Shown: piece after piece, positions 1 to 8,790 of the stretch
Position numbering within the stretch: the stretch's first letter is position 1
Layout: the number at the start of each line of letters is the position of its first letter
Assembly (NCBI GenBank): GCA_030323885.1
Contig: CM059187.1
Coordinates: 122,107,593 to 122,171,592, forward strand
Length of the DNA stretch: 64,000 bases
Direction of reading: 5' to 3'
From: Branchipolynoe longqiensis
Taxonomy: Eukaryota > Annelida > Polychaeta > Phyllodocida > Polynoidae
The notes under the pieces: generated by a model
The model's input: only the letters and a program-made list of their open reading frames with translations
The model's database searches: none
What the model was told of the DNA's origin: nothing
Made by a program: the position numbers and the translations under genes

Positions 1-985
1 CCCCCCGGGGCGGTGCTTGAGGTGGTGGGGGGGGGGGTGGGTGTGCGCTCCCCTGGTGAGGTGTGCCCGAGGTGATGTGACGGGCGGTGGGCTGTACGTC
101 GTCCGAAGCCGACGGGCCGTGATGTTTCGGAGGGCAGCGTCGGCGCCCGAGGGCTGGTCCCGCGGCGCCGGGGAGGAACCCGGGGCCGAGCTGGGCGAGG
201 CGCCTCCCGGCGTGCCCGAGGAGGGGGCCGGCGTGGCCGCGGCAGTGTCCGGGGTCCCTTCCGTGGTGCTTGATGCGGTGGCCCCCTCCTCGGGGCGGGC
301 GGGGGCGTCCCCTCGGGCGCGGCGGTGAGACGGCTGCCGCGCGGTGCTTGAGGCGGCGGGGGAGGGCGCGCCTCCGTGGGGGCGTGTGCCCGAGGTGCTG
401 GGATGGGCGGTGTGCCGTACGCCGTCCGCCTCGGGCGGGCGGTGGCGTGGTGCAAGAGGGTTGCCCTCGGGCTCTCCTCGATTCGATGGCGTCCAGGCGT
501 GCGTGGAGGGCGGCGGTGGTGGCGCGCTGGAGGGCCCGAAGGTCGAGGAGAGCCTTGAGAACCTGAGTTATCTCGGTGCCCGAGGGTGCCGACGGAGAGG
601 CCGGGGCCGAGGAGGCCGACGCGCCTCCCGGCGCGCCCGAGGATGGTCCCGGCGCGGCCAGGGCGGTCGCCCGGGGGCTGTGGCGGCCCGTGCCTTTGCC
701 GTGTCTGGGCATCCTGGAGCGGTCCGAGGGGATGCAGCGGCCCGAGGTGAAGAATCCCAAGCAGGAGAAAGGGCTGAGAGCTGGAAGGCGGCAGGAGGGC
801 GAGTGCCTGAGGGAGGCCGGCGGGCGGCCTTATAAGGGAGAAAGTGAGCAGTGGCAGGAGAGGCGTGAACGCTCAGGGCCGGGGGAGGGCGAGGGTGAGC
901 AGCGGGCGTCGCGCGAGGCGCGAATGCTGGGTGAAGGCCCGGGAGAGGGGGGGGGGGGGGAGTCGCTCTGCCTTCCCTCGCATCA
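1..985. other. GC-rich repeat block, no gene assigned
   Basis: A strongly GC- and CpG-rich block that ends abruptly near 985, where AT-rich sequence begins. Blocks recur in degenerate form: a 'GTGCTTGA' block followed by G runs near 13, 267 and 345; a 'GTGCCCGAGGTG' block near 63 and 388; and a 'GCGCCTCCCGGCG' block near 200 and 620. A TTATAA string lies at about 830-836 on the plus strand. Overlapping open frames occur on both strands, as expected from composition, and none shows a recognisable domain. It could be a CpG-island promoter or first exon whose gene lies to the left, or a GC-rich repeat. The sequence alone does not decide. Confidence 0.5.
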
Positions 986-1010
986 AACGAAATGCTTCGC
1001 ATTACGACCA

Positions 1011-1083
1011 AAGTTATTAAGCAATTGCATGTTTCTCAATAAATTCAAGAATACAAAAGGGTCAATATAAAATATGGGTATTC
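1011..1083 (+). repeat. Left arm of a ~73 bp inverted repeat
   Basis: The block around 'CAATTGCATGTTTCTCAA' followed by 'TTCAAGAATACAAAA' recurs in reverse complement at 3784-3857 with a few mismatches. The arms enclose a PIF/Harbinger element and a MITE. They may be the ends of a larger host element or two opposed copies of one repeat. Confidence 0.7.
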
Positions 1084-1850
1084 TGAGTTCTGATTGTCCC
1101 TCAGTAAGAACTGTAGCTGCGAGCTGGCACACCAGGTCACAGCTTCAGTTTATATGGTGGAAGGTGGGGTAGGTGGTGCATATACATAGGCTACACCATG
1201 ACCCAAATAGTGGTATTTTGTCTCATGTAAAATATTTGCTTGGGAAAATGTCAGCGCAATCTACATTAGAAACAAATATATCACAATAACTCTACTAAGT
1301 TTGGTTATCAGAAGGGATGTGATGATAGGTGCAATATGAATTTTACGAATAGTGTCTACAGCGAATGATAGCGCAGGGAGCAAGAGCAAACTTCAGCCAT
1401 GTAAAGGGGCTGTCACACTACGACGTATGGCGTTAGCGCTTGTGTAACGTTTTGAAATAAAAATCAAATTGAAATAGGTCGGCATTCGCCTAACTTTCTG
1501 TGCTGTGGGAGGGCTGCGCAACATATGAAATGTATACAGAGTGTATGTCTGGCATTTTTGCTGGTATTTGGATGGCGTATGGCTGGCTTTTATTGACGTA
1601 TACATGACGTATAGTGAATTATACGCATCGTACTATAATGTGTAGTGACGGTTGGAGTCAACAGTTTCAGCATATGAATAACGAACAGCAACGTAGGGTC
1701 AACGTATGCCTAATGTGTCGACATGTGCGTAGCATGTGCCTAACCTATACAAAATGTATGCATAATGTATGCAAAGCATATTCATGATGTATGCAAGCAC
1801 ATTCAGACAATGCCTTGGACATGCCCTGGACATGTGATCGGTCGCCATTG

Positions 1851-1860
1851 GGTATAAATA
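1851..1860 (+). promoter_or_regulatory. TATA box inside the Harbinger element
   Basis: GGTATAAATA stands about 40 bp upstream of an ATG with a strong Kozak context (GCCACCATGC, ATG at 1896). It probably drove the element's plus-strand gene. Confidence 0.45.
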
Positions 1861-1895
1861 CCCAGGCATTTTGGCTCTCTTCTCACAAAGCCACC

Positions 1896-2040
1896 ATGCC
1901 TGCCAAGAAGAACATCACAGCTTCAGCTGCCTGCAAGGCAGCTCTAACTACAGGCCTAGGGCATGGGAAAGGCAGGAAGAAGCAGATTCTGGCTACATCA
2001 ACATCACCATCACCATCTCCGTGTCATCAGCTGCCTCCAG
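1896..2040 (+). pseudogene. Candidate N-terminus of Harbinger accessory protein
   Basis: An ATG in strong Kozak context begins an open frame starting MPAKKNITASAACKAALTTG and then a basic GKGRKK stretch. The frame runs to 2180, but beyond about 2040 it overlaps the transposase remnant on the other strand, so the downstream part is probably junk created by an internal deletion. Harbinger elements usually carry a second gene for a Myb/SANT-like DNA-binding protein. Position, orientation and basic composition would suit its N-terminus, but no SANT domain is visible and the identification is an inference. Confidence 0.35.
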
Positions 2041-2604
2041 ATCTACAAGAGCCAATAGGACAACGGAGTACAACCCCTTGTACTTGTAATAGAGTGACCC
2101 ACTCTTTGGAGGGCACCGGCAGGCAATGTGCTTCCCATCCAGAGCGCCACAGGTATGGGGGAAGTTCCACTTCTCCATGAATTGGTCGGTGATGGCAAGC
2201 AGGCCTGACACCCTTCACGCACGATGAGCGACTGTGTGTTGTGGGGGACCCTTCACCCGAACTTCATCGATGAGTATTTGTTCCCACATGTCAGGTGCCG
2301 CAGAGTAAGGGTGATCTTCAGCCCAGCCTCTCATGGCACCCTGTATGTTGTGTACTTTTTGGTGTTCCTGGGTCCTACACTTGAAACAATCTTGTCAAAC
2401 ATCTGGGGAGGCATCCGCATAAGGTTGACGAACGACGCTATGTCCTCGCTGCGGATCTCAACCAGAAGCTGGTCATACAACCCAAACTGTGGCTGCCTCT
2501 CGATCCAGGGTCTGACCTACATTCTCTGCTGCTGCCTCCTCCTTCTCCTATCAACACGGGCTGCCAGAATAGCCATGAGGCAGAGATCTAGCTCATGCTG
2601 GTAA
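1990..2604 (-). pseudogene. PIF/Harbinger transposase fragment
   Basis: On the minus strand the N-terminal part shows PQFGLYDQLLVEIRSED, FVNLMRMPPQMFDKI and ITLTLRHLTCGNKYSSM. After a frameshift comes EKWNFPHTCGALDGKHIACR and then GSLYYKYKGLYSVVLLALVD. These match the DDE superfamily-4 (PIF/Harbinger) transposase; the D in GALDGKH is normally the first catalytic aspartate. There are stops near 2520 and 2335 and a frame change near 2210. The protein loses homology just after ALVD (about 2040), so the rest of the catalytic domain is missing. It can no longer encode an active transposase. Confidence 0.88.
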
Positions 2605-3232
2605 AGGGCAACTCGTTAGTCATGCTGGAACTGTAGATGGAGTATAGGGACATCCATCCTCTCTGATGAGTTGAGCAGGTCTGCTGGAAGATGCCCGGTG
2701 GTGCCTTGATATACCTACCGCCAACATGCTGGCGATACTCTCGCAATACACTGGCGATATGCTAGGGGTACGCTCACATACGCTAGGGGAACGCTAGTGT
2801 ACGTTAAAGGAATGTTGGGAGTATGCTATATACATCTGAGATACGCGAAGGGTGCTGGCTGAACGTATGGCTAACGCCTGCCAATGTACTCCAATGTATC
2901 CCTAACATACTCCTAACATACGCCAACATATCCCTCCCACACATGTAGTATATGTTGAACATACGAGCCATACGTTGACACACGTTGCAAATTTTGGACA
3001 GGCACAAACATTTTTTGGAGCATCAATGCACGGCAATGTAAGACGACATATAAGGACGTATCCAGAATGGATGCAATGTATGCCCAATGTATACATAACG
3101 TATGTCGATGTACGCCAATGTGTTGGTCGAAAATCACATACGTTGGCGCACGTTGAGGCGATACATCGTAGTGTGACAGCACCTTAAGCTGTAGTTGTGA
3201 CCCAGCGTGTTGACTCTCAGCTGCAGTCCTAA

Positions 3233-3778
3233 TAGCCCTATCACACTACGACGTATCTCGCCGGCGTGTCGCCAACGCACAAAATCACTTTTAATCGTCG
3301 AGAAACGTCAAGCTTTTCAGCGTCAGCACAAGGTATTGGTAGCGCACGGCCGACGTTGTGAGAACAAAAAAAAAAGTTTGGCCCGCCGTCCTGATATGAC
3401 CTTAGATGTAGCTAGGATGTAAATCATCAAAGCAACAGCTTGGCGCAACGTGTGGGAACGACTTTCATGCATGTGTGGTGTCTGCCTAGCGTTCGCATAA
3501 CTTTATTCCAGCAATATCGACGTGCTCCTGACGTCACCATAATATTGGCACCCACGCGTTGTCTCACGTTGTCGGTCGTCCAAAGTTTTGTGCAAGCGCA
3601 AAACTTCGCCGATTCCCTGATGTGCGCTGCCGACCGTCGCCGACCGTCGCCGTCCATCAAGATCTACCAACGCGCGCCTAATGCGTGCCTAACGCTTCCA
3701 GACGTCTCGCGACGTTTCACCAAAAGATTACACACGTCGACGCCCATTGGCGAGAAACGTCGTAATGTGACAGCACCA
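3233..3778. mobile_element. Harbinger-like MITE, family B
   Basis: The left end TAGCCCTATCACACTACGAC pairs with the right end in reverse complement, TGGTGCTGTCACATTACGAC. TAA lies on both sides (3230-3232, 3779-3781). It has no coding capacity. The body matches the copy at 28603-29120 (shared words include AAAATCACTTTTAATCGT and TGACCTTAGATGTAGCTAGG). The termini resemble the element at 1405-3184, which suggests mobilisation by a related transposase. Confidence 0.85.
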
Positions 3779-3783
3779 TAATT

Positions 3784-3857
3784 ACTGAATAACCCATATT
3801 CTAGATTTACTTTTTTGTATTCTTGAATTTATTGAGAAACATGCAATTGGTTAATAG
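3784..3857 (-). repeat. Right arm of the inverted repeat
   Basis: Reverse-complement partner of 1011-1083, sharing TATTGAGAAACATGCAATT and TTTGTATTCTTGAATT. Confidence 0.7.
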
Positions 3858-4480
3858 GTTTAATGGATAGTTTTGATAGTCATACCAAAGTCCTGTCAGA
3901 TTAAGAAATGTGTTGATTTGTTCCAGTGTACACTTCTCAAACCTTTATAGCATTGCCGCCCCCCCCCCCCTTGGATATCAGGTTACTTACACGATGAACT
4001 GATAACTCTCTTAGTCACATTATCCTAACACATAATTGAGGTTGCAGTAATTAATTTTGCCTGCAGCGCTTCCCCTAATATCACTCACAGGCAGCGTTTA
4101 TCTACTTCCGGAAGCGTGACTTCTCACGTCGACATTGGCGCTAAACACTGATTTAACTGAATAATTAAATGGAGATGTGGAGTCAATCCTACATATAAGG
4201 CAACACAGGCTGAATTGGATGCTCGCTGCCTGCTCAGTCAATTCAGACTTTCGCTAACCATCGCTTTCAGTTTCAGACCGAGTCAGAGAACGATTGGGGT
4301 TTTATGCCCTAGCAATAGTAATATCTGAGGTGATAGGTCACCGACCTTTTGGCAGTGTCAGCTTTATAGTCACAGTATCCTACAGTCAAGGTACCCTAGC
4401 AGTGAACCAAACACTCCTTGTCCTGTCCTAGTAATGCCGAGCACCAGGCAGTGTAGCGACAATTATAGAGTTAGTACATC
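3858..4480. other. Unassigned non-coding stretch
   Basis: No convincing gene. It contains a poly-C run near 3960-3970, a TATA-like string near 4194, and a short 'CCTAGTAATGCCGAGC' block near 4427 that recurs in SINE family S2 copies elsewhere in the window. Confidence 0.4.
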
Positions 4481-4487
4481 TCCAGTT

Positions 4488-4580
4488 TGAATCGCTTGGG
4501 GGTTGAACCAACGACCTTCCGTATAGGGAGTGAACACCCTACCCACTGCACCATGGCCTAGTCCATGATCATCAGCGAGA
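4488..4580 (-). repeat. tRNA-derived SINE head (family S5)
   Basis: Read on the minus strand, this has a tRNA-like A box (TGGTGCAGTGGGTAGGG) and B box (GGTTCAACCCCC) about 35 bp apart. A close second copy lies at 22915-23010. There is no intact cloverleaf, so it is not called a tRNA gene. Confidence 0.65.
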
Positions 4581-4616
4581 AACGCACTACGACACCTCCA
4601 CACGGCAATTGCACTG

Positions 4617-4618
<2 letters not shown>

Positions 4619-4669
<51 letters not shown>
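4619..4669. repeat. (TA)n microsatellite
   Basis: About 50 bp of uninterrupted TA dinucleotide repeat. Confidence 0.97.
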
Positions 4670-4671
<2 letters not shown>

Positions 4672-4689
4672 CGAGTGGCACATTCAGGG

Positions 4690-5160
4690 TGTCGAAGTAT
4701 GTTTCACGGATGGCTTCTTATGGTTGGCACGCATTACACAAGCTCTTCCTATAGAAGATTTCCACCATCAATTCACCATCTGAGTGCAGTTTCTGATAGC
4801 CGCTCACTGTGCAGCATTCTCTGTGAAAAAAGGGCATATGGAAGAAGATTATCTCCACCACCTCGCCCTCTGATGACAGTGTGAGAAACTGATGTAGCAA
4901 GTAGCAGTACTCTGTGCAACATTCTCTTTGAAAAAGGCATATAGAATATTCCCACCATCCTCTTTGGAAAAGGCATATAGACGATTCCACCCATCCCATT
5001 TGAAAAAAGGCATATATAACTTAGAAGATTCCCACCACCAACTCACCTTCTTGACGACAGCGGAAGTACTAATCTTGCAGATAGCAGCTCTCTATGCATA
5101 ATGCAATGTAGAGGCGAATCATATAGAGGATTTCCACAACCATCCTGCCCTCTGATGGTA
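4690..5160. repeat. Degenerate short tandem repeats
   Basis: The motif 'AAAAGGCATAT' followed by GAxGATTyCCACCA recurs at about 4828, 4932, 4970 and 5005 with variable spacing, mixed with 'CTCTGTGCAACATTCTCT' blocks. These look like diverged tandem duplications. No gene is apparent. Confidence 0.5.
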
Positions 5161-5195
5161 ACGACAAGAACTAATGGTACGGGTAATGAACAGAC

Positions 5196-5490
5196 AGGTG
5201 TCCACCTGTGAAGGTGTCAGCCATCCTATTGATCCTAATCAGTGGACCCATTTGCAGTTTGGGCTATTTTCCATTCCGACCAGTGGTCCACAGCCGGTTC
5301 ATCAAAGGCTGTGGTAACTGCTGTCCTGTCTGTGAGAAAGTTCATATAAAAGACCCGTTGCTACTTATTGAAAAAAGTCGCCAATGTGGTTGCAGCGGGT
5401 TTCCTCTAAAGATGTCAAAAGACCATATGTTTGTCATCCAACAGCCGATGATAAAAATCAATGTGGTCTAGAAGTGTTTTAAAATAAAAA
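5196..5490 (+). repeat. SINE family S3 copy, mollusc-like
   Basis: Starts in the tRNA-like part (ACCTGTGAAGGTGT), then GTGGACCCATTTGCAGTTTG, CATATAAAAGACCCGTTGC and ATCAATGTGGTCTAG, ending in an A-rich stretch with AATAAAAACAAG. Copies at 23985-24290, 24650-24880 and 41236-41370 share these blocks. The family resembles a SINE that I recall as common in molluscs, though a repeat-library search was not possible. Confidence 0.75.
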
Positions 5491-5604
5491 CAAGTTCCGT
5501 GGGTAACAAACAATGCTCTGCTGAAGAGCTCTATTGTGGACGTGTACTGTCGGTGAGCCGCTAGTACAACTGGACCGAGTATGTGATTAACTAACAGGAT
5601 GAAC

Positions 5605-5720
5605 CATGCATAATCCACGGTCCCGCAGCCGGTGGCCGCCCCCGCTCTATAACATCGAATCATTAATCTGCTCCCTTCGAACAGAGGCCATCGGTTGCAG
5701 GACCGTGGATTATGGACATT
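5605..5720. repeat. Imperfect ~33 bp inverted repeat
   Basis: The left arm (about 5606-5640, CATAATCCACGGTCCC...) and the right arm (about 5686-5718, ...GGACCGTGGATTATGG) are reverse complements around a ~45 bp loop. They could form a stem-loop in DNA or RNA. Confidence 0.6.
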
Positions 5721-5885
5721 ACACATGGACATTTTGTTTGTCCTCAATGCCGCCTCAAATAATTTTTCCTTGTACTTTTGTGTTGTACTCATAAATTCAA
5801 AGACCATCTAATACCATGTGGTTCTTGGATATATACATATATATATATAAGACTTCCCTACGAATGACAAGGAGACCAGCAGATT

Positions 5886-6060
5886 GGGTTGGTTCGTTTA
5901 TTCGACTCCGGGCTGAGCGATAAATGCCCTACCTAATTCAAAAGCAAAAAACTGGAGGCAAGTGACGATTCAAACCACTCGAGAGCACACGCCGGGGCCA
6001 GAAGGACCGCAGCCAGTGGGTTGGTTCGTTTCTTCGACTCCGGGCTGAGCGATAAATGCC
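5886..6060 (-). repeat. 3' terminal repeats B2-A2-B1 of the YR element
   Basis: B2 (5886-5930) and B1 (6017-6060) share GGTTGGTTCGTTT.TTCGAC and GGGCTGAGCGATAAATGCC. A2 (5944-6019) lies between them and matches A1 at 12249-12325 over about 75 bp with only about two differences. Confidence 0.88.
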
Positions 6061-6091
6061 AAGAGAAGCTGAAAGCTACCACCCAAACCAA

Positions 6092-6995
6092 TCAAGCTGT
6101 CTCAGTGCACAAGGTGGCTGCGACCCTCATGTCACCCATAATCCGGACAGATAAAGGAGTTATGAGATATGCGTAGACTGTCTCAGAGGCCCAGTCCCCC
6201 CATACTTTGATCTCTTCCACAGTGGCCCCACAAGAAGGTGCAGCCACCCCGGCACAGGGAATGTGAAGATAAATCCTCCACATCCATACCGGCCCTCGAA
6301 GCAAAAGTCTTTAGCGTTTGTTGGTAAATTGCATAAGTCATAGGTGTCGAACCCCCCTCCCCATCATGAAGCCTGAATGCTTCCTCTGAGGGTCCCGTGG
6401 GAAGCTGAGTGAAATGCTGTTCGACCCAATGCACTGCCCACATCCCCGGATCCGCACAGCGAGCAACGGGGACTTCCAGGGCTCTCTCAGCATACTGGAT
6501 GGTCTTACTCTTCCTAATAGTTATTACCATACCCCAGTCAAAGATTTTAAAATCCCGCCTCCGAAGAGTCAAGTCTGAAAGGGTCACTTGAGCCTTCCTC
6601 AGAAGGGCTCTAAAGGAAACTAGTATTGCAGCTCTCCAAGATGTATGGCCCGGGGAGGTGCACAGCATAGCAAATATCCTTCTCATCATTGACGGCAGCA
6701 AGGGTCTAGCCCGGTGTGGGGCATCAGCCTTGACCCGCTTAATCCCTCTAAGTGTTGAGGATATAATAAAACTGTTATAGTCAATCGGCCGAGCACCATT
6801 CTGTGTTAGAAAATAATTTAAACCACTCAGGTAATTCTTGATTGAGCAATACTTCATAGTGCAGGCGAGCCAAGTTGCGTAAAGGGCGACCTGCTCATCT
6901 GAACATGGAACCGGAGCGCGATTAGAACTGAAAGTGTCTACAAAGTCCAAGTATCTCTTGACTTGAACAGCCCTTGTTGTTACTAAATTCGGCAT
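6092..6995 (-). pseudogene. Tyrosine recombinase of the YR retrotransposon
   Basis: A 270-residue frame (6995-6183) covers an N-terminal helical DNA-binding part (RYLDFVDTFSSNRAPVP, KNYLSGLNYFL) and a catalytic part ending in HSLCRGGCTFLWG near residue 245. The usual signature is H-x-L-R-R-G-G, so one conserved arginine is cysteine here (CGN to TGN is the expected CpG decay). After a frameshift near 6215-6250 the C-terminus continues in another frame as VEEIKVWGDWASETVYAYLI, which carries the expected GxW and the nucleophilic tyrosine in VYAYL. In the family this enzyme inserts circular cDNA. Frameshift plus arginine loss mark it as inactive. Confidence 0.85.
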
Positions 6996-7023
6996 GTAGG
7001 AATGGTCCTGATAACCCTTTTGC

Positions 7024-8106
7024 TCACTTCTCAGCTGAGATATTTCTGTAAGAAAGTAGAGTATAACACAGTTTAGCCCTACAGCAAAGCATGCCTTCTG
7101 GGTCAGCGTTCAAAATCCTTGTGTTACTAGCACTGTCGTCAAGGCGGCTTAGAGAGTGACAGATGACATTATCCCTACTGCGAATATAAACAGACTTAAA
7201 CTCAAAATTCCTCTCAACGGCCATCCAAAACAACCTCCTGATCCCACTTGATCTAGATCTGCCTGTGCTCAGAGCGGCCTGCACGACAGCACTATCAGTA
7301 ACCATAACAACAGTTGCATCAGACCATTTATGCGACCACCTCTCGCAGGCTGCGTACACCGCCGCCCTCTCCTGAATATTTATATGAGCTGAAGCGACAT
7401 GGCCCTCGGGGCTCGAGTGGTGGTGACCAACATAGCTGGCCAGCAATTTATCATCAGCTTCGACAAAAGAGCCGACTAACCAGTCATTACCATGGAGAAC
7501 GCCGAGGCCCCATCCAGATGCATCACTGTAAGAAGAGATCAGGGGGGCAAAGTGGCCAAGAATTTTGGCCTTACCGTTAAAGTGGCCAGAGAATGTGATC
7601 CACCATTCCAGGTCTTCACGTACCCCCTTGGTCAGCCTAACCCTATGGTGGCCCTCCCTGAGTTTTGCAGACATATCGAATATCCTTCTCGTAAAGGTTT
7701 GCCCGCCCCTGATCACCTTTGCACAGTGGGCTAGGATTCCACAGACCTGTTCCAGCTCCTTCTTCGAAGCTTTCCTCCGACCCCTCATTGTTTCCAGTAC
7801 CCGTCTCATCTTGTCTAATTTATCTATCGGGAGGGTGAGTTCTAACTTGTCAGAATCAATTATGATCCCTAGAAACCACACCCGTGGGGCAGCCTGGCTC
7901 ACTTTCTTATAGCTGACATAGAAACCTAGCCTGCGGATAATGCCTAACACTAGCTTCTGGGCGCCCATCGCCTCAAATTTATTCCGTCCTAATACACAGA
8001 AATCATCGAGGTAATTAATCACCTGAGTAACTCCCTCTCTTAGAGCACATCTGACAATGAAATCTGAAATTTTGGAAAATATATAAGGACTCGAGGATAG
8101 GCCCAT
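7024..8106 (-). pseudogene. RT palm (C-terminal part) and RNase H of the YR element
   Basis: A 360-residue frame. It opens with MGLSSSPYIFSKISDF, the RT motif before the catalytic loop, then INYLDDFCVLG (YLDD box, residues 32-35), then a thumb/connection region with GQTFTRRIFDMSAKLREG. RNase H follows: SSYSDASGWGLG (D195), NIQERAAV (E246), VTDSAVVQ (D271) and SRDNVICHSLSR. The last motif is normally AD-x-LSR, so the fourth catalytic acid is replaced by histidine. The frame joins the upstream RT half (8121-8790) through a frameshift near 8106-8180. The order RT, RNase H, then tyrosine recombinase is the DIRS/Ngaro-type order. Confidence 0.88.
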
Positions 8107-8120
8107 GCTAAGTCTGTTTT

Positions 8121-8790
8121 CTAAGTAATAGGCTCCATCATCAGCAAGCGCCCTAGCAATGGCATATTACGAGGCCTGTCGCATGGATGGATGGAGACAG
8201 CTCTGTAAGTATCTTTAATGTCTATTGTAGATAGAAAATCTCCTTTCTCCATGCAGTCTGTGACATTTTCGATGCTTTTGTAGCTAAAAGTAGTGGCTAT
8301 GCCTCGCGTGAACTGGTTTACAGAGCTGCCTTTTGGTCTACTACAATCGACGACGGTTCTACCGCCGCCATCGTCCTTCGGTACAACAAAAACTGAATGT
8401 GTACATTTTGGCTGATTGCATACGCTGGATATGTTCCCATCAACTAGCTCTTCCTGAAACTTCTCATAAATGATATCATGCTCCCAATTGTTCCTAGCCT
8501 TCCTCTCCCTGGTGTTATAGGTTATATCACCATCATCATTTATAACCCTGAAGCCATAGACAACTCCTAACAATAGAAAAATAGCATCAGGATCATTATC
8601 TCCTCTAAAGAACAGCTCTACTACAAATCTACAAGGCTTAAGCTGGGAGCGGTTTCCTGCAATGAAGTGGGTACAATCACAATTGCCATGAAAACATGAG
8701 TCATATACTTCAAAATGGAACTTTTTCCCACCTATCAACTCGGATAAAGATACCATTATATGATCTCCTACATCCCAAATGTGCAATCGG
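8121..8790 (-). pseudogene. RT fingers/palm (N-terminal part) of the YR element
   Basis: On the minus strand the frame shows HDIIYEKFQEELVDGNISSV, then CTHSVFVVPKDDGGGRTVVD (the RT block that normally reads VPKK..GxxRxVxD) and GDFLSTIDIKDTYRAVSIHP, the first catalytic-aspartate motif. It then loses frame before the MGLSSSP motif of the next segment. The upstream end stops where LINE sequence begins, around 8760-8800; the exact junction could not be fixed. A cysteine-bearing stretch, DSCFHGNCDCTHFIAG, precedes the RT. Confidence 0.82.

Larger units (their letters stand above)
1405..3184. mobile_element. PIF/Harbinger DNA transposon, internally deleted
   Basis: The left end reads AGGGGCTGTCACACTACGAC and the right end, in reverse complement, AGGTGCTGTCACACTACGAT. 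These are terminal inverted repeats of about 23 bp. TAA flanks both sides (1402-1404 and 3185-3187), the 3 bp target duplication typical of this superfamily. The minus strand holds a broken Harbinger transposase (1990-2604). The plus strand holds a TATA box and a short ORF (1896-2040), possibly the start of the family's second gene. The sub-terminal regions are full of CGTATG/GTATGC-type words that may be transposase binding sites. At 1.78 kb, with most of the DDE domain missing, it is a deletion derivative and probably immobile on its own. Confidence 0.9.

Noticed and set aside
17..1070. Several overlapping Arg/Gly/Ala-rich frames of 60-164 codons in the GC-rich block
   Set aside because: Open in multiple phases on both strands with no domain and no supported splice or start signals.
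5886..6060. LTRs of a Gypsy or Copia element
   Set aside because: The repeats form a split A/B pattern, and the gene content includes a tyrosine recombinase rather than an integrase. No aspartic protease motif was seen.
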